Shown here one piece after another: positions 33,242 through 42,233 of a stretch of DNA of 64,000 bases (positions within the stretch are counted from its first letter, which is position 1; each line of letters opens with the position of its first letter). Both the position numbers and the translations under genes were made by a program. Below the pieces are notes generated by a model that worked only from the letters and a program-made list of their open reading frames with translations, was not told where the DNA came from and ran no database searches. Source of the DNA: Mucilaginibacter sp. PAMC 26640 (GTDB lineage Bacteria; Bacteroidota; Bacteroidia; Sphingobacteriales; Sphingobacteriaceae); contig CP014773.1 in assembly GCA_001596135.1 (NCBI GenBank), positions 3,906,001-3,970,000 of the forward strand. The letters run 5' to 3'.

Positions 33242-34150
33242 ATGATTACTAAGGAACAAGTTGCTGCCGGTTACCGCGAGATACAGGACGAGATTTGTGC
33301 AGCATTGGAGGCTACCGACGGACAGGCAAAATTTGAAGAGGAAATTTGGGAACGCGATGGCGGGGGCGGTGGCCGTACGCGCATCATCCAGAATGGGAAT
33401 ATCTTTGAAAAAGGCGGCGTAAACTTTTCTGCGGTGCATGGCACCCTGCCGCACACTATGAAAAAGGCGCTGAACGTGGAGCTAGATAACTTTTTTGCCA
33501 CCGGCATATCTATCGTTATCCATCCCAACCACCCGATGGTGCCGATCATCCACATGAACATCCGCTATTTTGAAATGCCCGTGACCAATGGCGAAGCGCC
33601 GGTGCGCTGGTTTGGCGGGGGGATAGACCTCACACCTCATTATGTAATTGAAGAGGATGCAAAATTCTTCCACCAGCAAATTAAAAATGTTTGTGATCAT
33701 TTTAACGACGGCTTTTATCACCGGTTCAAGATCTGGGCGGATGATTATTTCTTTATAAAACACCGTGACGAAACCCGGGGCGTAGGCGGCATTTTTTATG
33801 ACAGGCTCACCGCCAACGACAGCATGAACTGGGAAATGATCTTTGAATTTTCTAAAGTGCTTGGTCGTTCATTCATACCTACCTACACCGAATTGGTGAA
33901 CCGCCACCGTAACGAAGCATTTACGCCGGAGCAGCAGCAGTGGCAGTACCAGCGCCGCAGCCGTTACACCGAATTTAACCTGGTGTACGATGCCGGAACC
34001 CGTTTCGGACTGGAAACCAATGGCCGGATAGAATCGATCCTGATGAGCCTGCCGCCAACTGCCAAATGGGTATATGATTATCACGCGCAGCCCGGCAGTG
34101 AAGAAGAAAAGACCTTGTCGCTTTTGAAGAAAGGCATCAATTGGGTTTAG
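33242..34150 (+). CDS. hemF: Oxygen-dependent coproporphyrinogen III oxidase
   Basis: 302 residues from the ATG at 33242 (MITKEQVAAGYREIQDEIC); a TTG three bases earlier is also in frame. HemF signatures are GGGGRTRIIQNGNIFEKGGVNFS, MNIRYFE, RWFGGGIDLTPHY, KIWADDYFFIKHRDETRGVGGIFYDRL and the C-terminal RYTEFNLVYDAGTRFGL. It oxidatively decarboxylates coproporphyrinogen III in haem synthesis and requires O2, implying an aerobic or microaerobic lifestyle. A small exported protein gene follows with a 2-bp gap. Confidence 0.97.
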   Translation: MITKEQVAAGYREIQDEICAALEATDGQAKFEEEIWERDGGGGGRTRIIQNGNIFEKGGVNFSAVHGTLPHTMKKALNVELDNFFATGISIVIHPNHPMVPIIHMNIRYFEMPVTNGEAPVRWFGGGIDLTPHYVIEEDAKFFHQQIKNVCDHFNDGFYHRFKIWADDYFFIKHRDETRGVGGIFYDRLTANDSMNWEMIFEFSKVLGRSFIPTYTELVNRHRNEAFTPEQQQWQYQRRSRYTEFNLVYDAGTRFGLETNGRIESILMSLPPTAKWVYDYHAQPGSEEEKTLSLLKKGINWV

Positions 34151-34152
34151 AT

Positions 34153-34626
34153 ATGTTAAAGAAATTCATACCTCCAATTTTATTGGTCGGAACGCTTCTC
34201 TCTTTCCGACCCAATGATATCGTGCATGAAGGGAGTTTAGAGGGCGGAAAACCCCCGGGAACCGCTCATCGTATGCTCAAGGCCCTGGCCGGCACCTACC
34301 AATACGCGGGCGGTATTTACAATGGCAAAGCTGAAAAACCCTCCGGGGGTTACACACTCCAGCGCAAATACGATAAAATGACCTATACAGGCTTGTTTAT
34401 CGAGAAAGGCGAGCAAACCCTCATCTATGAAAAAGGCAACTACCGCTTGGCGCAGGATACCTGCTTTGAAACCCAAACTTACAGCAGTCAGCCATCTAAA
34501 GTAACAGGGGTTACCCTGCATTATCAATACCAGTTAAGGCACGATACGCTCAGCTTGAAGGGGGGTCTGCCTAACGGAACAACCGTGCTGGAATATTGGA
34601 AAAAAGTAAATGGCAACCCACTTTAA
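34153..34626 (+). CDS. Small exported hypothetical protein downstream of hemF
   Basis: 157 residues from the ATG at 34153. A hydrophobic N-terminus (MLKKFIPPILLVGTLLSF) looks like a signal peptide or anchor. The remainder is predicted beta-rich (ALAGTYQYAGGIYNGKAEKP, YTLQRKYDKMTYTGLFIEKG), like small lipocalin-type folds, with an LxGTY motif. I do not recognise the family. It is 2 bp from the hemF stop, so probably co-transcribed. Confidence 0.7.
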   Translation: MLKKFIPPILLVGTLLSFRPNDIVHEGSLEGGKPPGTAHRMLKALAGTYQYAGGIYNGKAEKPSGGYTLQRKYDKMTYTGLFIEKGEQTLIYEKGNYRLAQDTCFETQTYSSQPSKVTGVTLHYQYQLRHDTLSLKGGLPNGTTVLEYWKKVNGNPL

Positions 34627-34991
34627 TTTGCAAAAATGCTTATGATAGGTGATTCCGAAGTGTTCCAAATGTCTGTTCCAATCTATTTTTTTGAGAAGTA
34701 TAAAAATTTGTTTAAATGTCTTATTACAAGCATTTTAAAAAGCTTTATCTAAACAACAGGGATGTTCCAATTTGTTCCAGGTCGCATCGGTAAAATACTG
34801 ATAATCAGCGATAAACACAATAGTGGTGTTCCACATTCGCAAAGCGGAACAGCCTGCTCATTTACAGGGCATAAGGTGTCAAATGTTAGGAAAAAAAGAA
34901 GCGATCACCATATAAATTCTTAACTTCGCAGGTCGTTTAAGAAAACCAATTTCAAACGCATTACTGATTATATTTTCCACTTACAAAAAAA
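34627..34991. other. 365-bp region upstream of gyrA with TGTTCCA sites
   Basis: There is no convincing gene. TGTTCCA occurs at 34661, 34674, 34763, 34773 and 34827, all on the plus strand, plus the reverse-complement-like GCGGAACA at 34844. A TAACTTCG element (34921-34928, one mismatch to TAnnTTTG) could drive gyrA with a leader of about 60 nt. Confidence 0.5.
34661..34833 (+). repeat. Five TGTTCCA heptamers
   Basis: Copies start at 34661, 34674, 34763, 34773 and 34827. Two pairs are spaced 13 and 10 bp start to start, about one helical turn, which suits a regulator binding one face of the DNA. A degenerate origin is equally possible. Confidence 0.5.
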
Positions 34992-37637
34992 ATGGCTGAA
35001 GAGACAGAAAACGATAATCCGCATAAAGAAGACAGAATAATTTCGATAAATATTGATGAGGAGATGCGAGCCGCTTACATTGATTATTCAATGTCGGTTA
35101 TAGTATCCAGGGCACTCCCCGATGTCCGCGACGGTTTAAAACCGGTTCACAGGCGTGTGTTGTATGGTATGCTCGATCTGGGTTTGGCTAACAACAAGCC
35201 ATACAAAAAATCTGCTCGTATAGTAGGTGAGGTACTGGGTAAGTACCACCCGCACGGTGATACTTCGGTATACGATGCCATGGTACGTATGGCGCAAGAC
35301 TGGAGTCTTCGCTACCCATTTGTGGAAGGTCAGGGTAATTATGGTTCTATTGATGGTGACCAGCCCGCAGCAATGCGTTACACCGAAGCTCGTTTGGAGA
35401 AGATTGCCGAAGAGATGCTGGCCGATATCAATAAAGATACGATTGACTTCCAGTTGAACTTTGACGACTCCCTGCATGAACCAACGGTACTACCTGCAAA
35501 GTTCCCCAATCTTTTGGTGAATGGCGCCAGTGGTATTGCAGTAGGTATGGCCACCAACATGGCACCGCACAACTTGTCGGAGATTATTGATGCAACCGTT
35601 GCCCTGATAGACAACCGCGAAATTGAAATTGCGGAATTGATGAAATATGTAAAAGGCCCGGATTTCCCTACAGGTGGTATCATCTATGGTTATGAAGGCC
35701 CGCGCCAGGCACTCGAAACAGGCCGCGGACGTATTGTTATCCGTTCCCGGGCGGAAATAGAAACCTATAATGGCGAGCGCGAACGCATTATCGTAAGTGA
35801 AATACCTTACCAGGTGAATAAGGCGCTGATGATTGAGCGTACTGCAGAGTTGGTTAACGAAAAGAAAATTGAAGGTATTACGGCAATCCGTGATGAAAGT
35901 AACCGCGAGGGGATCCGCGTGGTGTACGAGATCAAACGCGATGCGAATGCGGCTATTGTACTGAATAATCTTTACAAATATACTGCCCTGCAAACCTCTT
36001 TCAGTGTAAATAATATCGCGCTGGTACATGGCAGGCCAATGATGCTCAACCTGCGGGACCTGATCCATCATTTTGTTGAGCACAGGCATGAAGTAGTTAT
36101 CCGCCGTACTAAATATGAACTGGCCGAAGCCGAAAAACGTGCCCACATCTTAGAGGGTTTACTGATCGCATTAGATCATATTGAAGAGGTGATCCGCCTG
36201 ATCCGCGCCTCTTCCACACCGGATGAAGCCCGCGAAGGTTTGATGGCTAATTTTGCTTTGAGCGATATCCAGGCACGTGCCATTTTGGATATGACCTTAA
36301 GGCGCTTAACCGGACTGGAGCGCGATAAGATCAAAGATGAGTACGATGCTTTAATGAAAACCATCGACTATTTGAAATCTATCCTTGCCGATGAAGGCCT
36401 GCGCATGCAGATCATCAAAGATGAGCTATTAGAGATAAAAGAGAAATACGGCGATGAGCGCAAAACCGAAATAGTGCATTCATCTGCAGAGATGCAGACA
36501 GAAGACTTTATTGAGGATGAGGACGTAGTGATCACTATCTCCAGAGAAGGTTATATTAAACGTACCTCGCTGACCGAGTATCGCAGGCAGGGCCGTGGTG
36601 GTAAAGGCGCTATAGGGAGCAACAGCCGTGACGCCGACTTTATAGAGCACTTGCTGGTGGCATCTAACCACAACTATATGCTGTTCTTTACCGAGAGTGG
36701 GCAGTGTTTTTGGTTGCGTGTGTTTGAGATCCCTGAAGGTACCCGTACCTCTAAGGGCCGGGCCATCCAGAATATCATCAATATCCCGAAAGAAGAAAAT
36801 ATTAAAGCTTACATCAAGCTTAAATCGCTGAAGGATACTGACTACCTGGAAAATAACTTCATTATCATGTGTACCAAAAAAGGTGTTATCAAGAAAACAT
36901 CTTTAGAGGCCTACAGCCGTCCGCGTGCCAATGGTATCAACGCCATTAATATTAACGAAGGTGATTCTTTACTGGAAGCAACATTGACAACAGGTACCAG
37001 CGAAATTGTTATGGCACTGCAGTCAGGCCGTGCTATCCGCTTTAATGAGTCAACCGTTAGGCCAATGGGCCGTACAGCCACAGGGGTACGCGGTATCAGC
37101 TTGGATAGCGACAATGATGAGGTTGTAGGTATGATCGCCGTAGACGATAAAGAAACAACTGTTTTGGTGGTGTCAGAAAAAGGTTATGGTAAACGTACCG
37201 ACATTGACGACTACCGTGTTACCAACCGTGGTGGTAAAGGTGTAAAAACTTTGAATGTTACCGATAAAACCGGAAAACTTGTTGCCATAAAAGGTGTTAC
37301 TGATAAGGAAGATTTGATGATCATCAACAAATCGGGCGTTATCATTCGCATAGCAATAAGTGAACTGCGTACTATGGGCCGCGCAACACAAGGGGTAAGG
37401 CTGATTACATTGAAAGGTAACGATGCGATTGCTTCAGTTGCGAAAGTGGAGCATGATGAAGATGAAGAGCTGGATAATGCAGTAATTGCAGAAGCTGAGG
37501 CGGATAAAGAAATCTTAGCCGCTACCGAGGCAGATATTGAAGCCGGTATCGATAACGAACTGCCGATCCATCCGGATACGGAGATTGACAAAGGTGAGGC
37601 AGATGATGAACCTGCAGACGATGACAAAACAGAATAA
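34992..37637 (+). CDS. gyrA: DNA gyrase subunit A
   Basis: 881 residues. The N-terminal breakage-reunion domain shows SRALPDVRDGLKPVHRRVLY, the QRDR-type KYHPHGDTSVYDAMVRMAQ and the catalytic Tyr130 in AAMRYTEARL. The C-terminal beta-pinwheel contains the GyrA box RRQGRGGKG near 540, which distinguishes it from ParC. The last about 60 residues are strongly acidic (DDEPADDD near the end). Thr91 stands where E. coli has Ser83, and Asp95 matches Asp87. It introduces negative supercoils with GyrB. A TPR gene follows after 2 bp. Confidence 0.97.
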   Translation: MAEETENDNPHKEDRIISINIDEEMRAAYIDYSMSVIVSRALPDVRDGLKPVHRRVLYGMLDLGLANNKPYKKSARIVGEVLGKYHPHGDTSVYDAMVRMAQDWSLRYPFVEGQGNYGSIDGDQPAAMRYTEARLEKIAEEMLADINKDTIDFQLNFDDSLHEPTVLPAKFPNLLVNGASGIAVGMATNMAPHNLSEIIDATVALIDNREIEIAELMKYVKGPDFPTGGIIYGYEGPRQALETGRGRIVIRSRAEIETYNGERERIIVSEIPYQVNKALMIERTAELVNEKKIEGITAIRDESNREGIRVVYEIKRDANAAIVLNNLYKYTALQTSFSVNNIALVHGRPMMLNLRDLIHHFVEHRHEVVIRRTKYELAEAEKRAHILEGLLIALDHIEEVIRLIRASSTPDEAREGLMANFALSDIQARAILDMTLRRLTGLERDKIKDEYDALMKTIDYLKSILADEGLRMQIIKDELLEIKEKYGDERKTEIVHSSAEMQTEDFIEDEDVVITISREGYIKRTSLTEYRRQGRGGKGAIGSNSRDADFIEHLLVASNHNYMLFFTESGQCFWLRVFEIPEGTRTSKGRAIQNIINIPKEENIKAYIKLKSLKDTDYLENNFIIMCTKKGVIKKTSLEAYSRPRANGINAININEGDSLLEATLTTGTSEIVMALQSGRAIRFNESTVRPMGRTATGVRGISLDSDNDEVVGMIAVDDKETTVLVVSEKGYGKRTDIDDYRVTNRGGKGVKTLNVTDKTGKLVAIKGVTDKEDLMIINKSGVIIRIAISELRTMGRATQGVRLITLKGNDAIASVAKVEHDEDEELDNAVIAEAEADKEILAATEADIEAGIDNELPIHPDTEIDKGEADDEPADDDKTE

Positions 37638-37639
37638 AA

Positions 37640-38752
37640 ATGCAGCATAGCCGTAAATTCGGAATATTAATCTTAGGGTTGTTTATCACTTCCTGTGCTT
37701 TTGGTCAAACAGAAGCACTTAAGGCAGTGGTAAACAACCTTGCTTTTTATAAGCAAAAAGGCGATTTGGCCTTTTTGTCAAGAGCTAAAAAATCTGCCGA
37801 CAGTTTGATCGTAACCCGTAAAGACTCTACGGACCTGGAGAAGAACATCTATCGGCTCATCGTGAATTCGAGCATTTTGAATACCGATACGCTAAACAAA
37901 CTCAATCAGCCGGATGCGTTTCTTGATCAAACTGCCGATCTGCTTGATAAATTATCTACCAAGCAACAATCTTACAAGTATCAGCCCGAGATAGATTATT
38001 CAAAACGCTGCCTTACCGATGCCTATATTCGCAGAGGCTTTATAGCTAGCACTGCAGGTGATTTTTCAAAAGCCACTATTCAATTTCAAAGAGCCAAAAC
38101 CTATTCTCCTTCATTTAAACCGATTAATTCTTATTTGGCATTTGCCAATAACAAACAAGGGAATTTGCAGGAAGCGGCTAAAAACTACAGCAATCTCATC
38201 AATACGGATAGTACACGTGTTGAGTATCTCGCTACCGCCTCATCAATATACAAATCGTTGGGAGACACTGCTAAAGCTTTACAGGTTTTAAAAAAGGGAC
38301 GCAAGCTCTTACCAAATGACAAGCAGCTTTTGCAGGATGAAGCTAACATCTATAATAACGAAAGAGACTATAAATCGTTAGAACCCTTGTTAATTCAACT
38401 GATAGACAACAATCCAAACAACGCTGATATTACATTTGTGGCTGCCAACTGTTATGATCATTTAAATCAGTACGATAGAGCAGAATCTTTATATCTTAGA
38501 GCGATAGAGTTGAATGGCGCAGCTTACGAGCCCGTGTTTAATTTAGGCCTGCTGTATTTTAAAAAAACCGCTTTAAAAAATGATGATGGAAACAAGAACA
38601 TCACCAGCGCCATACTTTGGCTGGAGAAAGCTAATGAAATGGCACCGCGGGATAAAAATTGCCTGGCGTTATTACAGTTAGCGTATACAAAAACTGGTAA
38701 TCAAAATCAGCTGAACAGGATAAACAGCAGCTTGCAACAAGTAACTAACTAA
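37640..38752 (+). CDS. Exported TPR-repeat protein 1
   Basis: 370 residues, starting 2 bp after the gyrA stop. A signal peptide (LGLFITSCAFGQ; the Cys could alternatively be a lipobox) precedes TPR repeats from about 120, with A..YI.RG and NNPNNADITFVAANCYDHLNQ type helices. It is likely a periplasmic or outer-membrane-associated scaffold; no enzyme motif is visible. It resembles the next gene in architecture, and both are probably transcribed with gyrA. Confidence 0.82.
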   Translation: MQHSRKFGILILGLFITSCAFGQTEALKAVVNNLAFYKQKGDLAFLSRAKKSADSLIVTRKDSTDLEKNIYRLIVNSSILNTDTLNKLNQPDAFLDQTADLLDKLSTKQQSYKYQPEIDYSKRCLTDAYIRRGFIASTAGDFSKATIQFQRAKTYSPSFKPINSYLAFANNKQGNLQEAAKNYSNLINTDSTRVEYLATASSIYKSLGDTAKALQVLKKGRKLLPNDKQLLQDEANIYNNERDYKSLEPLLIQLIDNNPNNADITFVAANCYDHLNQYDRAESLYLRAIELNGAAYEPVFNLGLLYFKKTALKNDDGNKNITSAILWLEKANEMAPRDKNCLALLQLAYTKTGNQNQLNRINSSLQQVTN

Positions 38753-38817
38753 ATGCAAAATAGCTGTGGCGCGTAGCTCACGGCAAACTTTTAACTTAAA
38801 TACAAAAACTATTTAAA

Positions 38818-40062
38818 ATGAAAATTAAATTTTTGATGGCTGGCCTTCTCGGCCTTATCTCGGCAACAACTTTTGCACAAAAGGGCGAGCTGAATAATGC
38901 TCAAAGCGAGTTTGACAAGTACGAAGCATTCCTTAAAATACAACCGGCAACTGCTTTCACTAATTTAGCTAACGCTAAAACATCTATAGATAAAGCTGTT
39001 GCCAATGAAAAGACCAGCCAGCTGGCACAGACCTTTGCTTTGAAAGGTAATATTTACGCCGGTTTGGCTCTAAAAGACAGTACTGCCGCACCAACTCTTA
39101 TACCTGTAGCGGATGAGGCTTTGAAAAAAGCAGCAACCTTGGATACCAAAGGCGAACAGAAAAAACTGATTGATAACGGCAACTCTTATCTGGCCCAATA
39201 CTACATTAACCGTGGTGTAAAAGAATTCCAGGCGGCAAAGTATGATCTTGCCTACAAATCATTCGACGGTTTCCGTACACTTCGCCCGGATGATACCACT
39301 GCTATTCTATACACTGGCCTTGCAGCTTATAATTCCGGCAACTTTGACGGAGCTATAACTAACTATACCAAACTGGTTACTACCAAGTATTCTGGCGTAG
39401 AACGGATCTATGATGAAATGTCTAATGCTTATTTGAGCAAAAAAGACACCGCAGGTGCTTTAAAAATAGTAGCGGAAGGTGTTACAAAATTCCCATCAAG
39501 TGCCCAATTACGTAAAAAAGAGATTGAAATTAGCTTGCAAAGCGGTAAATCACAGGCCGTACTTGAAAAAGTTTTGGAGGCAATTAAAAACGATCCGAAA
39601 AATAAATCGCTTTACTTTTACGCGGGCTTAGTGTATTCTCAAACTGCAGATGGTGCCTCTGCTGCTGCTAAAAAAACTAAAGACATTCCTGCCAAAACCG
39701 CAGCTAATCTGAAGAAAAAAGAAAACTACGAAAAAGCTGCCGATATGTTTAAAAAGGCCATAGAGGTTGATCCAAATTATTTTGAAGCTAACTTGAACCT
39801 TGGTTACGTACTGCTTGCACCTGCAATTGAAACTTATAACTCAGCAAACGCATTGCCTGGCACTTCGGCAATGACTAAGCAATACAATGCTTTAGTGGCC
39901 AAAGCCGGACAAGAGTTTGATCTTGCAAAACCGTACTTGGTAAAAGCAGTTGAACTGAATCCCAAGAGTGCTGACGCATTATCGAATCTGATTACTTATT
40001 ATAAAGGTAAAAAAGATGACGTTAATGTTGCCAAATACACTAAGCTATTAAAAGAATTGTAG
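38818..40062 (+). CDS. Exported TPR-repeat protein 2
   Basis: 414 residues with a signal peptide (MKIKFLMAGLLGLISATTFAQ) and about seven TPR-like helical pairs, for example AKYDLAYKSFDGFRTLRPDD, YNSGNFDGAITNYTKLV and DMFKKAIEVDPNYFEANLNLG. Lys and Ala rich linkers occur near 280-300. It probably mediates protein interactions in the periplasm; the partner is unknown. A strong terminator follows at 40076-40117, closing the gyrA-TPR-TPR unit. Confidence 0.85.
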   Translation: MKIKFLMAGLLGLISATTFAQKGELNNAQSEFDKYEAFLKIQPATAFTNLANAKTSIDKAVANEKTSQLAQTFALKGNIYAGLALKDSTAAPTLIPVADEALKKAATLDTKGEQKKLIDNGNSYLAQYYINRGVKEFQAAKYDLAYKSFDGFRTLRPDDTTAILYTGLAAYNSGNFDGAITNYTKLVTTKYSGVERIYDEMSNAYLSKKDTAGALKIVAEGVTKFPSSAQLRKKEIEISLQSGKSQAVLEKVLEAIKNDPKNKSLYFYAGLVYSQTADGASAAAKKTKDIPAKTAANLKKKENYEKAADMFKKAIEVDPNYFEANLNLGYVLLAPAIETYNSANALPGTSAMTKQYNALVAKAGQEFDLAKPYLVKAVELNPKSADALSNLITYYKGKKDDVNVAKYTKLLKEL

Positions 40063-40075
40063 TATTGCTACCTTG

Positions 40076-40117
40076 AAACACAAAAAGCTGCCCCTAAACA
40101 GGCAGCTTTTTGTGTTT
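40076..40117. terminator. Strong bidirectional-type intrinsic terminator
   Basis: AAACACAAAAAGCTGCC (40076-40092) pairs perfectly with 40101-40117 (17 bp) around an 8-nt loop, and the stem itself contains the T tract. It separates the TPR genes from the thrS operon. Confidence 0.92.
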
Positions 40118-40224
40118 ACACCCAGTAAGTTGTGGTTTGCTTATCCTTTTCCGGCGACCGTCTTTTTTGAGAATGAATCATTTCCAAAAAGCTTAAATTT
40201 ACTTTTCTGCTATATAAAAATTCC

Positions 40225-40232
40225 TATTTTTG
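40225..40232 (+). promoter_or_regulatory. -7 promoter element of the thrS operon
   Basis: TATTTTTG matches TAnnTTTG; TTTC at 40204-40207 is a near -33 box 17 nt upstream. Transcription would begin near 40237, directly before the first leader hairpin, giving a leader of about 70 nt. Confidence 0.6.
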
Positions 40233-40243
40233 CGGCAAGAGAT

Positions 40244-40312
40244 AAATCACAGTAGTAGGTGATTTACATATTTCATTATTTATAAAAATTTAAATCATAG
40301 TTGTAGATGATT
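40244..40312 (+). promoter_or_regulatory. thrS leader: two tandem anticodon-arm-like hairpins
   Basis: Hairpin 1 pairs AAATCAC (40244-40250) with GTGATTT (40259-40265). Hairpin 2 pairs AATCAT (40293-40298) with ATGATT (40307-40312), so the thrS start codon is inside the stem. The two copies differ by a compensated C-G to T-A pair. Their 8-nt loops, AGTAGTAG and AGTTGTAG, can be read as a stem-bordering A followed by G-U-[AGU]-A-G and G-U-[UGU]-A-G, placing Thr anticodons after a U33-like base and before an A37-like base. This recalls the E. coli thrS operator that ThrRS binds as a tRNA mimic. Here it is an inference. Confidence 0.6.
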
Positions 40313-42232
40313 AGTATTACACTCCCAGATGGTTCCGTTCGTCAGTATGACAAAGGAATCAGTTCTATGCAGATAGCGCTGTCTATCTCCGAAGGATTAG
40401 CAAGAAACGTTTTAGCCGCCGAAGTGAACGGCGAAGTGTGGGATGCCACTCGCCCCATTGAAGAAGATTCAGCCGTTAAATTACTGACCTGGAATGACCC
40501 TAAGGGTAAAGCAACCTACTGGCACTCTTCTGCTCACTTGCTAGCTGAAGCACTAGAAGCGCTTTATCCCGGCACAAAGTTTGGGATAGGCCCGGCGATC
40601 GAAACTGGTTTTTATTATGATGTTGATTTTGGCGACAAAACCTTATCATCTGATGATTTCAAGAAGATTGAAGATAAGATGATCGAGTTAGCTAAACCTA
40701 AAAACCAGTACATCCGCAAGCCGGTGAGTAAGGCAGATGCCGTTGCTTATTTTACGGATAAAGATGACGAGTATAAACTCGACCTGATCAAAGACCTGCC
40801 GGATGGTGCGATCACCTTTTATTCTCAAGGTAATTTTACGGACCTGTGCCGTGGGCCGCATATCCCCAATACAGGCTTTATAAAGGCCGCTAAGCTCATG
40901 AGCCTTGCCGGTGCTTACTGGCGTGGTGACGAAAGCCGTAAACAGCTTACACGTATCTATGGGGTTACTTTCCCCAAAGCAAGTGAGCTGACCGAATATC
41001 TTCATTTGATTGAAGAAGCTAAAAAGCGAGATCATCGCAAATTGGGAAAAGAATTAGAATTGTTTGCCTTCAGCGAAAAAGTAGGGATGGGCTTGCCTTT
41101 GTGGTTGCCTAAGGGCACCGCTTTGCGCGAACGCCTCCAAAACTTTTTGCAAAAAGCACAAGTAAAAGCTGGTTACGAACAGGTAATGACCCCACACATC
41201 GGGCACAAAAACCTGTATGTAACTTCAGGGCATTACGATAAATATGGTGCGGATTCATTCCAGCCAATAAAAACCCCGCAGGAAGGGGAGGAGTTCTTTT
41301 TAAAACCAATGAACTGCCCGCACCACTGCGAAATATACAAAACTAAACCACGGTCATACAAAGACCTGCCGGTTCGTTTGGCCGAGTTTGGTACGGTTTA
41401 CCGGTACGAGCAAAGTGGCGAGCTGCACGGCCTAACCCGTGTTCGTGGCTTTACACAGGATGATGCGCACTTGTTTTGCCGCCCCGACCAGGTGAAGGAA
41501 GAATTTAAAAAAGTGATAGATCTGGTGCTGTACGTTTTTAAAGCATTAGGCTTTGAAAACTATACCGCACAGGTGTCCTTGCGCGACCCGGAGAATAAAA
41601 CCAAATATATCGGTACCGATGAGAATTGGGCTTTAGCGGAGTCAGCAATTATAGAAGCCGCAGCAGAGAAGGGTTTAAGTACCGTTGTGGAGTTAGGCGA
41701 AGCCGCTTTCTACGGCCCTAAGCTTGATTTCATGGTGAAAGATGCCCTTGGCCGTAAATGGCAGCTGGGTACTATCCAGGTAGATTATAACCTGCCCGAG
41801 CGTTTTGAACTGGAATATACCGGCAGCGACAATCAAAAACACCGCCCGGTGATGATCCATCGTGCGCCTTTCGGTTCAATGGAACGTTTTATTGCAGTAT
41901 TGATTGAGCATTGCGCAGGTAATTTCCCGCTTTGGTTATCTCCCGAGCAATTTATTATCTTGCCGATATCGGAAAAATATGAAGATTATGCAAAAAAACT
42001 TTCTGATGTGTTAAAAGATTCCGATATTTGCGGGCTAATTGATTTCAGAGACGAGAAGATCGGGCGTAAAATACGTGATGCTGAAGTTAAAAAGATCCCA
42101 TATATGCTGATCGTGGGCGAAAAAGAGGCTGCTGAAGGGCAGGTTTCTGTACGCAAGCACGGCACAGGAGATTTGGGAAGTATGAGCATTGAAGAATTTA
42201 AAGTTCAAATAATTAAAGAAATAACAGTATAA
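40307..42232 (+). CDS. thrS: Threonine--tRNA ligase
   Basis: 641 residues with the full class II ThrRS layout. It has an N-terminal TGS domain (MISITLPDGSVRQYDKGISS), an editing domain with HSSAHLLAEALEALYPGTKFG, and a catalytic domain with the zinc ligands in MNCPHHCEIYK. Motif 2 is in RLAEFGTVYRYEQSGELHGL and motif 3 in RAPFGSMERFIAVLIEH. A C-terminal anticodon-binding domain starts near 540 (FIILPISEKYEDYA). It charges tRNA-Thr and probably represses its own mRNA through the leader hairpins. infC starts 1 bp after its stop. Confidence 0.97.
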   Translation: MISITLPDGSVRQYDKGISSMQIALSISEGLARNVLAAEVNGEVWDATRPIEEDSAVKLLTWNDPKGKATYWHSSAHLLAEALEALYPGTKFGIGPAIETGFYYDVDFGDKTLSSDDFKKIEDKMIELAKPKNQYIRKPVSKADAVAYFTDKDDEYKLDLIKDLPDGAITFYSQGNFTDLCRGPHIPNTGFIKAAKLMSLAGAYWRGDESRKQLTRIYGVTFPKASELTEYLHLIEEAKKRDHRKLGKELELFAFSEKVGMGLPLWLPKGTALRERLQNFLQKAQVKAGYEQVMTPHIGHKNLYVTSGHYDKYGADSFQPIKTPQEGEEFFLKPMNCPHHCEIYKTKPRSYKDLPVRLAEFGTVYRYEQSGELHGLTRVRGFTQDDAHLFCRPDQVKEEFKKVIDLVLYVFKALGFENYTAQVSLRDPENKTKYIGTDENWALAESAIIEAAAEKGLSTVVELGEAAFYGPKLDFMVKDALGRKWQLGTIQVDYNLPERFELEYTGSDNQKHRPVMIHRAPFGSMERFIAVLIEHCAGNFPLWLSPEQFIILPISEKYEDYAKKLSDVLKDSDICGLIDFRDEKIGRKIRDAEVKKIPYMLIVGEKEAAEGQVSVRKHGTGDLGSMSIEEFKVQIIKEITV

Positions 42233-42233
42233 C

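Noticed and set aside
35490..36146. Minus-strand ORF of 218 codons inside gyrA
   Set aside because: Antisense shadow of a highly conserved gyrase region with no recognisable domain.
40237..40306. T-box leader for thrS
   Set aside because: The leader is only about 70 nt and lacks the T-box sequence, specifier stem and terminator; T-boxes are essentially absent from this phylum.
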